From the NCBI GenBank assembly GCA_013298445.1, contig JAAFHQ010000024.1:1-17791 (forward strand): a DNA stretch of 17,791 nucleotides, given 5' to 3'. The DNA comes from Chitinophagales bacterium. Lineage in GTDB: Bacteria > Bacteroidota > Bacteroidia > Chitinophagales > Saprospiraceae. The notes under the pieces are model-generated. The model saw only the letters and a list, made by a program, of their open reading frames with translations. It searched no databases and was not told where the DNA came from. Positions 1 to 7,686 of this stretch are shown here, one piece after another. Within the stretch, counting starts at the first letter, position 1; each line of letters starts with the position of its first letter. Position numbers and translations under genes: made by a program.

Positions 1-189
1 GCCCTTAAAAGCTTGGAACAGTTCCCCTTTTTTTTGCCCATTGGCCAACATGTTGATGAGGGCTTTTTCCAGGTTTTTTCCGCGCAGGGCTAGCATGGAA
101 GAAATTAACTCCATTATGGTAGTCACCAACAGGCTCAATAAAAGAAGCAGAAAGACGAGTCCAATGACTACTTGTATTAGTCCAATCAT
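1..189 (-). CDS. N-terminal part of an uncharacterised membrane protein (cut by window edge)
   Basis: An open frame starts with ATG at 189 and stays open for 63 codons to base 1, so the gene continues beyond the left edge. The protein begins MIGLIQVVIGLVFLLLLLSL, a single strongly hydrophobic segment (about residues 2-27). It is followed by an amphipathic, charged stretch with LRGKNLEKALINML at about 35-48. This 'membrane helix, then LRGKNLEKAL' pattern resembles a family of uncharacterised bacterial integral membrane proteins, but I cannot name the family with certainty. There is no cleavable signal peptide; the helix is probably a membrane anchor. It lies 63 bp downstream of the dockerin gene on the same strand and could be co-transcribed with it. 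Function is not assigned. Confidence 0.7.
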   Translation of the reverse strand, partial: MIGLIQVVIGLVFLLLLLSLLVTTIMELISSMLALRGKNLEKALINMLANGQKKGELFQAFKG

Positions 190-252
190 CGTATAAGGTT
201 TTAGATGGGAGAAAGTTAAGATTTATCCTTTGGATTCGGTAGCGTGTGGGGC

Positions 253-2340
253 TTATTTTGGGATGGCGGAGTTGTTGAGGTCGCCAATTTTGATGCCTAT
301 GAATGTTACATTGCGGATACCCTTTAATGGGCCAAGCCTGATTGTTTCTGGCAAATACGCCTTCAATGGGTCCCTTGGATCTTGAAAAATATGATCCACA
401 TTGATAAAGCGCCAACTGCTGTTGTTGGCAAAATTGGTGTCGATGCCGAGGATAACCTTACGCAACTGTATCAAATCTAAAGTAGTGACCGCCCCGGAGC
501 GATTAACATCTGCCGCAATGTACTGGTAGGGCGAATCAAAGGGTTTGATGTTGAGGATGTGTTTTTGGATTTGGATCAGGTCGAAGGTACTGACGCCGTT
601 GAGGGGGTCGGAGGTTTTGCTGGGGGTGATTAGGTGGTAGGGGACCCATGACCATGAGTAATTGAAAAATGAATTTGTACTGGATGTCGTTTGTTCTACC
701 AGCGGTTGATCGGCACTCAAAATACTTACTTTGACCCCTGAGATTAAGGCACCCTTTGGGTCAATGATTTTTCCAGCTATTCCATGTATAAGCCATTTAT
801 GATCAACGCCACACGCATGTTTTTCATCAAAGACACCTCCGTATACCAAAATATTGCCTATGGGATGTGTTGAACTGTTGTTCCAAGGGTAGATGTATGC
901 TAATATAACAGCACCATCGTCATAACAATTCAGTTTTATAGATTTTTGGGTAGAATCGGGCATTTCAACAAGTTCGCTGATACTACTTGCCAAGGTTTTT
1001 CTACCCCAAAAGTCAGCGCTACCAAGCCCAATGCCACAAGTGTAAAATGGGCTTTTTAAAAAATCACTGGTTTGAAGTGTAGCGACCGACAACTCTGGAT
1101 AATCCCGATAATCTGTATTTGCTTTAGGTTCGAGGATTTTGGTTATCCCAGTTTGATAATCTACAAAAAAAGCGGGCTGCTTTAATAGAAGCCATCTTTC
1201 CGTATATCTGGCTGAGAGGGAATCCCTTGTCTCGATTTCAATCAACAATGAATCTCCAAAATCACTACAAAACAAAGGCAGGGAATCCAACCATGGACTG
1301 AGCACAAATCCGTCTTTTCGATCGGAATCGAAACCATCTGATACATTGAGCTGCCCATCCTGATTTGAGTCATAACCCAGTTCAATCCAGGGCTCTAAAT
1401 TGGCGCTGCGGATAGAACGCCGAACTTTAAAACCTTTGAAACGAGTGAGGGAGTCGTTTGTTTTTAGTAATTTAATTGGCGGAATTACTGGTCGAAACAA
1501 ACTGAAAGATTGGTACAAAACGAGTTCAAGTGAATCGCTTAATTGTATTTGAGCTGGAGCTTGAACACAATAATTAGTGGTATCTACTACGGTAATGCTG
1601 GTATGGCAACGGTTGTAATTTCCCAGCTCATCCCAGGCAAACACACTGAACAAGATGGACTTATCTCGATGGACACAACTCAACTCAAAAGACTTTTTAG
1701 TAGAATCTGGCTTTACTCCAGGCCATTCAATGTACCAAGGCTCCAAACTGAATCTTTGAATCTCAGGGGTTATCGTTGTGTCAATAGGATTATAGTTTTG
1801 ATAACAGCCGTCATACATCTTGCCTGCAATCAGGTTCCTGGCCTGGATTTTTGCACTTCCTTGTTCATGATTCAAATAAACTTTAAAAGGCGCTACACAC
1901 CTTGGGGTTGGTGTATAGTTATCCGAAAAGCGAATCAATTTTTGTAAGTACACGGGTATACTATCCTTTCCTAATGCTCTCACTTCAAAATAAATAGGCT
2001 CTTTTTCTCTGCAAGGCATGGTTTCCATAAAGTAATTCCAGGGGGAAAATTTCTCGCCGTCGATAATTTCAAAGCCGTCCAGCTGATTGAGCAAGCCATC
2101 TTTATTGAGGTCGTACCCCTTTTGCAGGTAGATGTTTTCGTGTGCTGGATCAACCGAGCGGCGAACATTGAGTTTGCTCAGGTTGGTCTGTACCAGAGAT
2201 TCTGCGGTGAGGATCGATGCCTGGAGGACAACATTTTCCAAATTTTCTACAAAGCGGATATACCCTTCTTGAGCTGATCCAATTTTGCAAAAAAATACAA
2301 ACACCAGTGCCAGAACGGCGGAGAAGGAACATTTTTTCAT
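253..2340 (-). CDS. Secreted protein with tandem repeats and C-terminal dockerin-like module
   Basis: A 695-residue protein with a signal peptide (about 1-23, cleavage near SAQ|E), so exported across the inner membrane. Two homologous halves of about 250 residues follow. Each has a VRRS...GYD.N.DG.LN..DGF segment (about 59-90 and 307-337) and later a PDST.KS..L.C segment (211-222 and 461-472). The D-x-N-x-D-G-x-L-N-x-x-D loops at 77-88 and 324-335 look like calcium-binding dockerin/EF-hand loops. Residues about 518-580 resemble a carboxypeptidase-regulatory-like beta domain (HGIAGKIIDPKGALISGVKV). Residues 581-690 form the dockerin-like module common in Saprospiria, with STFDLIQIQKHIL, DVNRSGAVTTLDLIQLRKVI and a closing IGIKIGDLN. 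Unlike many relatives it ends there, with no recognisable T9SS C-terminal sorting domain. The biological role is unknown; surface structure or adhesion is only a guess. The ATG at 2340 directly precedes the signal peptide. Confidence 0.85.
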   Translation of the reverse strand: MKKCSFSAVLALVFVFFCKIGSAQEGYIRFVENLENVVLQASILTAESLVQTNLSKLNVRRSVDPAHENIYLQKGYDLNKDGLLNQLDGFEIIDGEKFSPWNYFMETMPCREKEPIYFEVRALGKDSIPVYLQKLIRFSDNYTPTPRCVAPFKVYLNHEQGSAKIQARNLIAGKMYDGCYQNYNPIDTTITPEIQRFSLEPWYIEWPGVKPDSTKKSFELSCVHRDKSILFSVFAWDELGNYNRCHTSITVVDTTNYCVQAPAQIQLSDSLELVLYQSFSLFRPVIPPIKLLKTNDSLTRFKGFKVRRSIRSANLEPWIELGYDSNQDGQLNVSDGFDSDRKDGFVLSPWLDSLPLFCSDFGDSLLIEIETRDSLSARYTERWLLLKQPAFFVDYQTGITKILEPKANTDYRDYPELSVATLQTSDFLKSPFYTCGIGLGSADFWGRKTLASSISELVEMPDSTQKSIKLNCYDDGAVILAYIYPWNNSSTHPIGNILVYGGVFDEKHACGVDHKWLIHGIAGKIIDPKGALISGVKVSILSADQPLVEQTTSSTNSFFNYSWSWVPYHLITPSKTSDPLNGVSTFDLIQIQKHILNIKPFDSPYQYIAADVNRSGAVTTLDLIQLRKVILGIDTNFANNSSWRFINVDHIFQDPRDPLKAYLPETIRLGPLKGIRNVTFIGIKIGDLNNSAIPK

Positions 2341-2460
2341 GGGACTATGGTCTAATCTGTTAAAAATAAGGAGTAAAAGTAAAAGGTCGATCTTAACGAT
2401 AATATGATGTTGTAAAAATAAAAGAAAGCACGAATATTAAATGTTAAATTTTTATCTGGG

Positions 2461-2535
2461 GGTTCCAGGGTTCCTGGTGCCATCCGGCACTTCGACTACG
2501 CTCAGTGACCGGACGGCACCAGGAACCCTGGAACC
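2461..2535. repeat. Large palindromic intergenic element (27-bp arms)
   Basis: The arms at 2461-2487 and 2509-2535 are inverted repeats of 27 bases with one mismatch. Each arm itself contains a smaller palindrome (CCAGG-GTT-CCTGG). The 21-base centre, CACTTCGACTACGCTCAGTG plus A, can pair CACT with AGTG. It begins one base after the tandem TAA-TAA stop of the S9 peptidase gene, so it could protect or end that transcript, but no T-run follows on either strand. From memory, the central CTTCGACTACGCTCAGTG word resembles sequences scattered between genes in Bacteroidota genomes, so a REP/MITE-like repeat is the preferred reading. Confidence 0.75.
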
Positions 2536-2538
2536 TTA

Positions 2539-4899
2539 TTATTTCAACGTCTCCTCAAACAACTTGAAAATCCGCTTGTACTCATCCGACCAACTGCTTG
2601 GTTCTATAAACCCGTGGTCCTCCATTGGGAAAACGGCCAAGTCCCATTTGTCCTTTTTCAATTCGATCAAACGTTGAGACAAACGCACAACATCCTGAAA
2701 ATGTACATTCACATCCACCATCCCGTGCAACATCAGCAGATTGCCCTTCAGCCCTTCTGCAAAATAAATTGGTGAACTGCGGCGGTAAGCGATGCTGTCT
2801 TCCACAGGCGTATTCAAGATATTGGCCGTATAGCCGTGGTTGTAGTGCGCCCAATCGGTCACCGAGCGCAAACCCGCTCCACTTTTGAAGGTTTCCGGAG
2901 CATTAAACAAGGCCATCAAGGTGATAAAACCACCATAAGAGCCGCCGTAAATCCCGATGTTTTGCGCATTCACTTTGTGTGTACTTACCAGGTATTTCGC
3001 TCCGTCCACCTGATCGTCCAGGTCCTTGCCGCCCATGTGGCGGTAGATACCCGTGCGCCAGTCGCGGCCATACCCCGCGCTACCCCGGTAATCCACATCC
3101 AAAACGGTGTAGCCCCGATCCACCAGGAAATTGTGGAACATGTACTCCCGCGAGTAGCTGCTCCACCAGTTGTGTACATTTTGCAGGTAACCAGCCCCAT
3201 GGACAAAAATGACCGCTGGGCGGCTGGGCGCAGCTTTGCTGGGTTTGTACAAACGGGCGGGCACTTTTACCCCATCCCGAGCGGTAAACCAGACAATTTC
3301 TGGCACCCGCCAGGGATAAGCTTTAAAAGCAGAGGTAGTAGAACTGGTCACTTGCTGGGCTGTAGCTCCAGCCTGATTGGGCATCCAGTACAATTCCCAG
3401 GGCTTGTTGCCAAAAGAATAACGAATAGCCAGGGTACTTTCATCCGGCGACAGTACTGCCTCGTTGCCTCCTTTGAGGCTGGTGATTTTTTCCAATTTAC
3501 CTCCGGCTACGGGTAAGCGGTAAAAATGGCGCTCGTGTGGGCCATCAGCACTGGCGGTGACAAAAAAGAATTTGCCATCGCGGGACAGGTTGCTTTCCAG
3601 GATTTCAAAATTGCCGCTGGTGAGGGCTTTTTTAACTCCGGTTTTGACGTTTACCGTATAGATGTGTGAAAAGCCTGTTTCTTCGGATTGAAACCAAAGG
3701 TGTTCATTGTCCGGCAGCCAACCAATACCGCCGCCGCCAAAACCACTCACTCCCGGGCCACCAATCCAGGCGTCGTCGTGCTGGCGATCCAGTTGTTTGA
3801 GCTGTCCTGTAGCCAGGTCGATGAGCAGGATCCAACGATCTTTGTTGTCCTGGGCGCGTAAGGAAATGACCGCTTTGCCATCGTCTGAAAACAGCACATT
3901 GGTAAAAGAAACCTCGCGGGGCTTGTCGTACTTGGGGTTGAAGGGTTTTTCACCTTTGTGGTAGTCCTTCAGAAAAGCGGGTTTGTCGTAAATGCCTTCC
4001 AGCTTTTTGGTGTCTACCATATAAAAGGTGTCGCGATTGCGGTCGTAAATGCCAAACTCGTAGGTATCCTGAGGGGTGCCGACTTTGGAGCGTGCCGTCA
4101 GGTCGCTGGTGTAGCCCGATTCGGTGACGTAATTGGGCACATCCGTGTTTTTTGGCTCGGCGCGTTTGGTATAGCGGAAAGTGACGAAGCGCAAGTCGGG
4201 GCTGGCTTGTAAGCCACTAAGGAACTTGGTGCCGTAGTTAATTTCACGTGCACGTTTGACCTCCAGGGCCTTGTTCTGGCGATCGCGGATGTCCCGTTGG
4301 CCTTTGCGCCAGCGCAACACCTCAAACATGTCCATCTGGTCTTCTTTCAACCAGGTCTCGTATTCAAGTGGTTTGGCGCTGGGCCGGGCGGGCGTATTGC
4401 GGAAGTTGGTCAGTTGGGCAATGCTGCCAGTCGCGCTGTCCCAATGGTAGAGGTTGTTGTTGCTTACCCAGGTCAGGCCTTTGCCGTCACCTGTAAACCG
4501 TGGGCTGCCTTCGTTGTCAAAGGTATTGGTGATTTGCTGCTCCTTGCCCGTAGTTAAATCGAGCAAAAACACATCGCCGTTGCGGCCAAACACCTTGCGG
4601 CGGTAGTCTTTGCTGTATTCGCCGTTGCCAGACATTTTGCGTTGTTCATCCAGGCTGACTTTTTCGGGTTTCCCGTTGGGCAACACCACTTTGTATAGGC
4701 TACTCAGGGTATCCATCGTCGGGTTCCAGCTGAAATAGATGGTTTTGTTGTCTTCACCCCAAAAGACGTTTTCGGGTGAAAAACCGGTGAAACGGTCGCC
4801 GAGCATAATTTGGTCGATGCTTAGGGCAGCGGGGGATTGTGCCTGGGCCATCAGCAGGCAAAAGATCCCACAAAATAGGGTGGTAGAAATTTTTTTCAT
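2539..4899 (-). CDS. Secreted S9-family (prolyl oligopeptidase superfamily) serine peptidase
   Basis: Predicted exported peptidase cleaving peptides or oligopeptides, probably in the periplasm or outside the cell. The chosen start (ATG at 4899, 786 residues) gives a classic signal peptide, MKKISTTLFCGIFCLLMAQAQ. A frame-open ATG at 4929 would add ten polar residues in front and is less likely. Residues about 30-530 form a beta-propeller-like domain with repeated SPD/SxDGK blades. The alpha/beta-hydrolase domain follows, with FVHGAG, DVDYRGSAGYG and the nucleophile motif YGGSYGGF (651-658, Ser654). Asp729 (LHGMVDVNV) and His762 (MEDHGF) complete the triad. The GGSYGG form is typical of S9B/S9C-type enzymes (dipeptidyl or acylaminoacyl peptidase-like); exact specificity cannot be read. 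No T9SS sorting domain follows the catalytic domain. It lies 126 bp downstream of feoB on the same strand and ends with two consecutive TAA stops. Confidence 0.93.
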   Translation of the reverse strand: MKKISTTLFCGIFCLLMAQAQSPAALSIDQIMLGDRFTGFSPENVFWGEDNKTIYFSWNPTMDTLSSLYKVVLPNGKPEKVSLDEQRKMSGNGEYSKDYRRKVFGRNGDVFLLDLTTGKEQQITNTFDNEGSPRFTGDGKGLTWVSNNNLYHWDSATGSIAQLTNFRNTPARPSAKPLEYETWLKEDQMDMFEVLRWRKGQRDIRDRQNKALEVKRAREINYGTKFLSGLQASPDLRFVTFRYTKRAEPKNTDVPNYVTESGYTSDLTARSKVGTPQDTYEFGIYDRNRDTFYMVDTKKLEGIYDKPAFLKDYHKGEKPFNPKYDKPREVSFTNVLFSDDGKAVISLRAQDNKDRWILLIDLATGQLKQLDRQHDDAWIGGPGVSGFGGGGIGWLPDNEHLWFQSEETGFSHIYTVNVKTGVKKALTSGNFEILESNLSRDGKFFFVTASADGPHERHFYRLPVAGGKLEKITSLKGGNEAVLSPDESTLAIRYSFGNKPWELYWMPNQAGATAQQVTSSTTSAFKAYPWRVPEIVWFTARDGVKVPARLYKPSKAAPSRPAVIFVHGAGYLQNVHNWWSSYSREYMFHNFLVDRGYTVLDVDYRGSAGYGRDWRTGIYRHMGGKDLDDQVDGAKYLVSTHKVNAQNIGIYGGSYGGFITLMALFNAPETFKSGAGLRSVTDWAHYNHGYTANILNTPVEDSIAYRRSSPIYFAEGLKGNLLMLHGMVDVNVHFQDVVRLSQRLIELKKDKWDLAVFPMEDHGFIEPSSWSDEYKRIFKLFEETLK

Positions 4900-5025
4900 G
4901 TCAATTGTCAGTGAATGTATGGCTGACAAGATCGAAAAAAAATGGAAGAAGGAAAAAGGGAAAGCGGGATTGATGCCGAATGAAAGGATTGTGCAGTTAA
5001 ATGACGGTTATACCATTAATTTTCC

Positions 5026-7167
5026 TCAACTCAACCACATATACGCCAGCCAACTACTCAAATACGCCAGCCCTGTCATAAAGGCAAACTGGATCAGTGG
5101 CCATTTCCAGGACTTTGTTTCCCGTTTGACCACCGCAATGGTACTCATGCACTGCATGGCAAAAACGTAGAATAGCAATAACGATAAGGACGTAGCTGGA
5201 CTGTAGATCAACTCCTTGGTGATTGGATCGCGTTGTTTGGCCATTTTTTCCCGGATCGAATACTCGTCATCCTGATGGCCGATGCTATAAATGGTAGCCA
5301 TGGTAGCCACAAAAACCTCTCTAGCTGCAAAAGAAGTAATTAGTGCAATGCCAATTTTCCAGTCAAAACCCAGCGGTCGGATAGCTGGTTCAATGAACTT
5401 GCCCAATTGCCCGGCAAAGGAAGCTTCCATCACCTGAGCATCGATCAAATCCTGGGTAGCCGTTTCATCCAGATTTTTCAATTGGGCACTGTGACGGGCC
5501 ATCTCTTCTGCCTGTTTGATTGCCCCCGGCGGGCCAAAAGAAGACATGAGCCAGAGCACCATGCTGATGATCAGGATGATTCGCCCTGCTTCAAAGGTGA
5601 AGGTTTTTACTTTTTCCCATACGGTCAGCCATACATTGCGCATGACCGGTAAGCGGTACTCCGGCAATTCCAGCATCAAGTAACTGGTTTCGTTGGTGCG
5701 CAAAATCAGTTTAAAAACCAGTGCAGCCAACAAAGCCGCAGCAATCCCCAAAAGATAAAGTCCCATAAAAGCCAGTGCTTGCAAACTGACATAACCGACC
5801 TTTGTAGGCGGCACCACAAATCCAATCAAAACGGTATACACCGGAATCCGCGCCGAACAACTAATAAAAGGTGTAACCAGTATGGTGATCAAACGTTCTT
5901 TCCAGTTGCTGATGGTACGGGTGCTCATAATGGCAGGAATCGCACAAGCTCCACCCGAAATGAGTGCAACCACACTGCGGCCATTGAGGCCAAAAAACTG
6001 CATGATGCGGTCAAACATAAACGCCGCACGCGCCATGTAACCCACCTCTTCCAATAAGGATATGAGGAAAAATAGAATGGCAATTTGGGGCACAAAAACC
6101 ACCACGCCACTCAAACCCGTAACGATTCCTTCAGTCAATAAATCCGTCAGCCAATGTTTGGGCAGGTTGGTTTGCAGGAAAGTGTTGAGGCCACCAAATG
6201 TGTCCTCGATGAAATTCATGGGCAGTTCAGCCCAGGTAAACAAGGCGTGAAAAATCATCAGCATCAAACCAAAAAACACCACTGGCCCTAAAAAGCGGTT
6301 GGTCAACAGGTCGTCCAGTCTTTCGGTAAAACTGGCAGATTGAGCTGAGTCCCGATCCCGAGCTTGTTGAACAATCGGGGTAAATTGATCGTAGCGCTGC
6401 ATGGTCTCATACACTTGCAATTGCAAATCCTGAAACCCGGTATTGTTGATGGCCTGCTCAATAACTATTTTTTGAGCGGGCGTTAAAAACGGCAACCATT
6501 TAATGTGGTGCGCCAAAAGCACCAATTGATAAGGTGTATAGCCCGGAAATTCGCCTTGAATTTGAGTGATCAATTTGGCTTCTTCGGGTGCCAGGCGGTA
6601 TTGGGTGCTGTCAAGTGGTACATTTACAGTAGGTATCTGGGCCAATAAATCAACCATCATCTGCTTCAATTGCCCCAATCCTTCGCCGGTGCGGCCACTG
6701 ACCAGCAGGGTAGGGGCCCCTAATTTGCGACCGAGCTTTTCCAAATCGTATTCCAAGCCTTCCTGTTCTGCTACATCGGCCATGTTCAAGGCGAGTAGCA
6801 CTGGAATGCCAAGATCTTTGAGTTGGCTGAACAGCAGTAAGTGTTTTTCCAACTTGGTGACATCGGCGATGTAGACGATGGCATCCGGGTAGTTTTCGTT
6901 GCCGGGTTGTACCAAACTTTGGACAACCAGCTTTTCATCTTTGGAAGTGGGATAAAAACTGTAGGCGCCAGGAAGGTCGATTAGCATGGCGCGGGTACCG
7001 CCAGGAAGTTCCAGCGTACCGGTTTTTTTGTCAACTGTAACACCTGGGAAGTTGCCTACTTTCTGTTGCAGGCCGGTGAGTTGATTAAAAATCGAAGTCT
7101 TGCCACAGTTGGGGTTCCCAATAAGGGCAATCTTTGGTTCAGGATCGGGCGATAGAGCTGGTTTCAA
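5026..7167 (-). CDS. feoB: Ferrous iron transporter FeoB
   Basis: Inner-membrane Fe(II) uptake protein with an N-terminal GTPase, full family length (713 residues). GTPase motifs are all present: G1 GNPNCGKT (17-24), GVTVDKKTG with the G2 Thr (42-50), G3 DLPG (64-67), G4 NMAD (128-131) and G5 SGRTGEG (157-163). A GDI-like helical region follows to about residue 285, then the polytopic membrane domain. The two gate motifs appear as GGACAIPAIMSTRTI (405-419) and SCSARIPVY (436-444). FeoB relatives usually read GxxCxxPA and SCGARLPVY, so the Gly-to-Ser change at 438 is a mild variation. The C terminus has the usual MQCMSTIAVVKRET block. feoA lies 48 bp upstream on the same strand, forming a feoAB operon. 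No feoC is visible. Regulation by metal is likely, given the palindromes upstream of feoA. Confidence 0.97.
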   Translation of the reverse strand: MKPALSPDPEPKIALIGNPNCGKTSIFNQLTGLQQKVGNFPGVTVDKKTGTLELPGGTRAMLIDLPGAYSFYPTSKDEKLVVQSLVQPGNENYPDAIVYIADVTKLEKHLLLFSQLKDLGIPVLLALNMADVAEQEGLEYDLEKLGRKLGAPTLLVSGRTGEGLGQLKQMMVDLLAQIPTVNVPLDSTQYRLAPEEAKLITQIQGEFPGYTPYQLVLLAHHIKWLPFLTPAQKIVIEQAINNTGFQDLQLQVYETMQRYDQFTPIVQQARDRDSAQSASFTERLDDLLTNRFLGPVVFFGLMLMIFHALFTWAELPMNFIEDTFGGLNTFLQTNLPKHWLTDLLTEGIVTGLSGVVVFVPQIAILFFLISLLEEVGYMARAAFMFDRIMQFFGLNGRSVVALISGGACAIPAIMSTRTISNWKERLITILVTPFISCSARIPVYTVLIGFVVPPTKVGYVSLQALAFMGLYLLGIAAALLAALVFKLILRTNETSYLMLELPEYRLPVMRNVWLTVWEKVKTFTFEAGRIILIISMVLWLMSSFGPPGAIKQAEEMARHSAQLKNLDETATQDLIDAQVMEASFAGQLGKFIEPAIRPLGFDWKIGIALITSFAAREVFVATMATIYSIGHQDDEYSIREKMAKQRDPITKELIYSPATSLSLLLFYVFAMQCMSTIAVVKRETKSWKWPLIQFAFMTGLAYLSSWLAYMWLS

Positions 7168-7203
7168 ACCTTTGACAGAACTAGATAACGAATGAAATAA
7201 ATT

Positions 7204-7230
7204 AACGAATCACAATCAACGAATCACAAT
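7204..7230 (-). repeat. 13-bp tandem direct repeat over the feoA stop codon
   Basis: The 13-mer AACGAATCACAAT occurs at 7204-7216 and again at 7218-7230 (plus-strand reading), separated by one C. The feoA stop (TGA, 7216-7218) sits at the junction. It looks like a recent 14-bp duplication. Without it the frame would still end at a TAA directly after the Arg codon, so the FeoA protein is unchanged. Confidence 0.85.
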
Positions 7231-7455
7231 GCTGCAGGCTTCTGATTTGCGCAAAGCAATCAACAGATTGTCCGCTTTGATGTAACAGCCGCCGCCAAAT
7301 GGAGCTGCACGTACCACTTCAATCAGAGTGCCCGGCAAAATACCCATCGACAATAACTTGCAAGCCATGCAATTATCGGTGAAATGGGAAACGTGCCCTT
7401 TGCTGCCAATCTTCATTTTGGCCAATTGCTTTCCGGTATTTGTAGTTGCGACCAC
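7216..7455 (-). CDS. feoA: Ferrous iron transport protein FeoA
   Basis: Small cytoplasmic SH3-like protein (79 residues, normal for FeoA) thought to bind FeoB and support Fe(II) uptake. The core LAKMKIGSKGHVSHF, then CKLLSMGILPGTLIEVV and GGCYIKADNLLIALRKSEACSIVI, matches the FeoA pattern (L..MG..PG..I.V....P.G.P....I.G....LR..EA..I.V), with YIKADN in place of the usual GD-type turn. The start is GTG at 7455. The frame upstream has a TAA seven codons earlier and no ATG between, while the next ATG (residue 14) would remove the first conserved strand. It is the first gene of the feoAB operon, with feoB 48 bp downstream. Confidence 0.93.
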   Translation of the reverse strand: MVATTNTGKQLAKMKIGSKGHVSHFTDNCMACKLLSMGILPGTLIEVVRAAPFGGGCYIKADNLLIALRKSEACSIVIR

Positions 7456-7497
7456 GAGTACGCTTATTTTGATTTAATCTAAGTAACAATTCTGGTG

Positions 7498-7537
7498 CAA
7501 AATAGATCGTTTTTTTTCTTTTTCTGCTAACAAAAAT
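7498..7537 (-). promoter_or_regulatory. Weak promoter candidate for feoAB
   Basis: Reading the minus strand, ATTTTTG (7537-7531) and TATTTTG (7504-7498) resemble the -33 TTTG and -7 TANNTTTG elements of Bacteroidota housekeeping promoters. The -7 element is one T short and the 26-base spacer is longer than the usual 19-21. A start near 7490 would give a leader of about 35 bases before the GTG of feoA. Confidence 0.25.
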
Positions 7538-7554
7538 CATCGTTGCGCAAAAAT

Positions 7555-7596
7555 TACCTAGCATCAGGTAGCAACCCTTATACCTAATGTTAGGTA
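7555..7596 (-). promoter_or_regulatory. Tandem 16-bp palindromes, candidate metal-responsive operator upstream of feoA
   Basis: TACCTAATGTTAGGTA (7581-7596) is an inverted repeat with 7-base arms and a 2-base centre. TACCTAGCATCAGGTA (7555-7570) has the same outer TACCT/AGGTA arms and the same total length. Their centres are 26 bp apart, 100-140 bp upstream of the feoA start and just upstream of the promoter candidate. Paired sites of equal length upstream of an iron-uptake operon suggest a dimeric repressor or activator such as a Fur- or DtxR-family regulator. No regulator gene lies nearby and the motif is not an exact match to a consensus I can quote. Confidence 0.45.
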
Positions 7597-7603
7597 CTGA
7601 GTA

Positions 7604-7642
7604 AAAGAAGCAATAGAATTATTGGTTTTTTGTTGCTTCTTT
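7604..7642. repeat. 10-bp inverted repeat in the feoA-porP intergenic region
   Basis: AAAGAAGCAA (7604-7613) and TTGCTTCTTT (7633-7642) are perfect inverted copies around a 19-base A/T-rich loop. It lies eight bases from the second operator-like palindrome. There is no clear T-run after it on either strand, so terminator function is doubtful. Together with the operator pair and the gene remnant it accounts for most of what I can recognise in the gene-free stretch 7456-7896. Confidence 0.4.
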
Positions 7643-7686
7643 GCCAACTCTAGCTCCCAGAATATGTTTTCCAGAATAAAGGATGC

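Noticed and set aside
5..415. 136-codon minus-strand frame at the left edge
   Set aside because: It overlaps the end of the dockerin gene and the membrane-protein start in a different frame. The frame from 189 has a clear membrane helix and is preferred.
2836..3516. 226-codon plus-strand frame opposite the S9 peptidase
   Set aside because: Antisense to the catalytic domain of the peptidase; no recognisable motif.
4900..4929. Upstream ATG for the S9 peptidase adding 10 residues
   Set aside because: The ten residues (MSAIHSLTID) precede a complete signal peptide that starts with its own MKK; the downstream start is more likely.
4900..5025. Possible promoter or terminator between feoB and the S9 peptidase gene
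   Set aside because: I found no stem with a T-run and no TTTG/TANNTTTG pair on the minus strand in these 126 bases; nothing could be supported.
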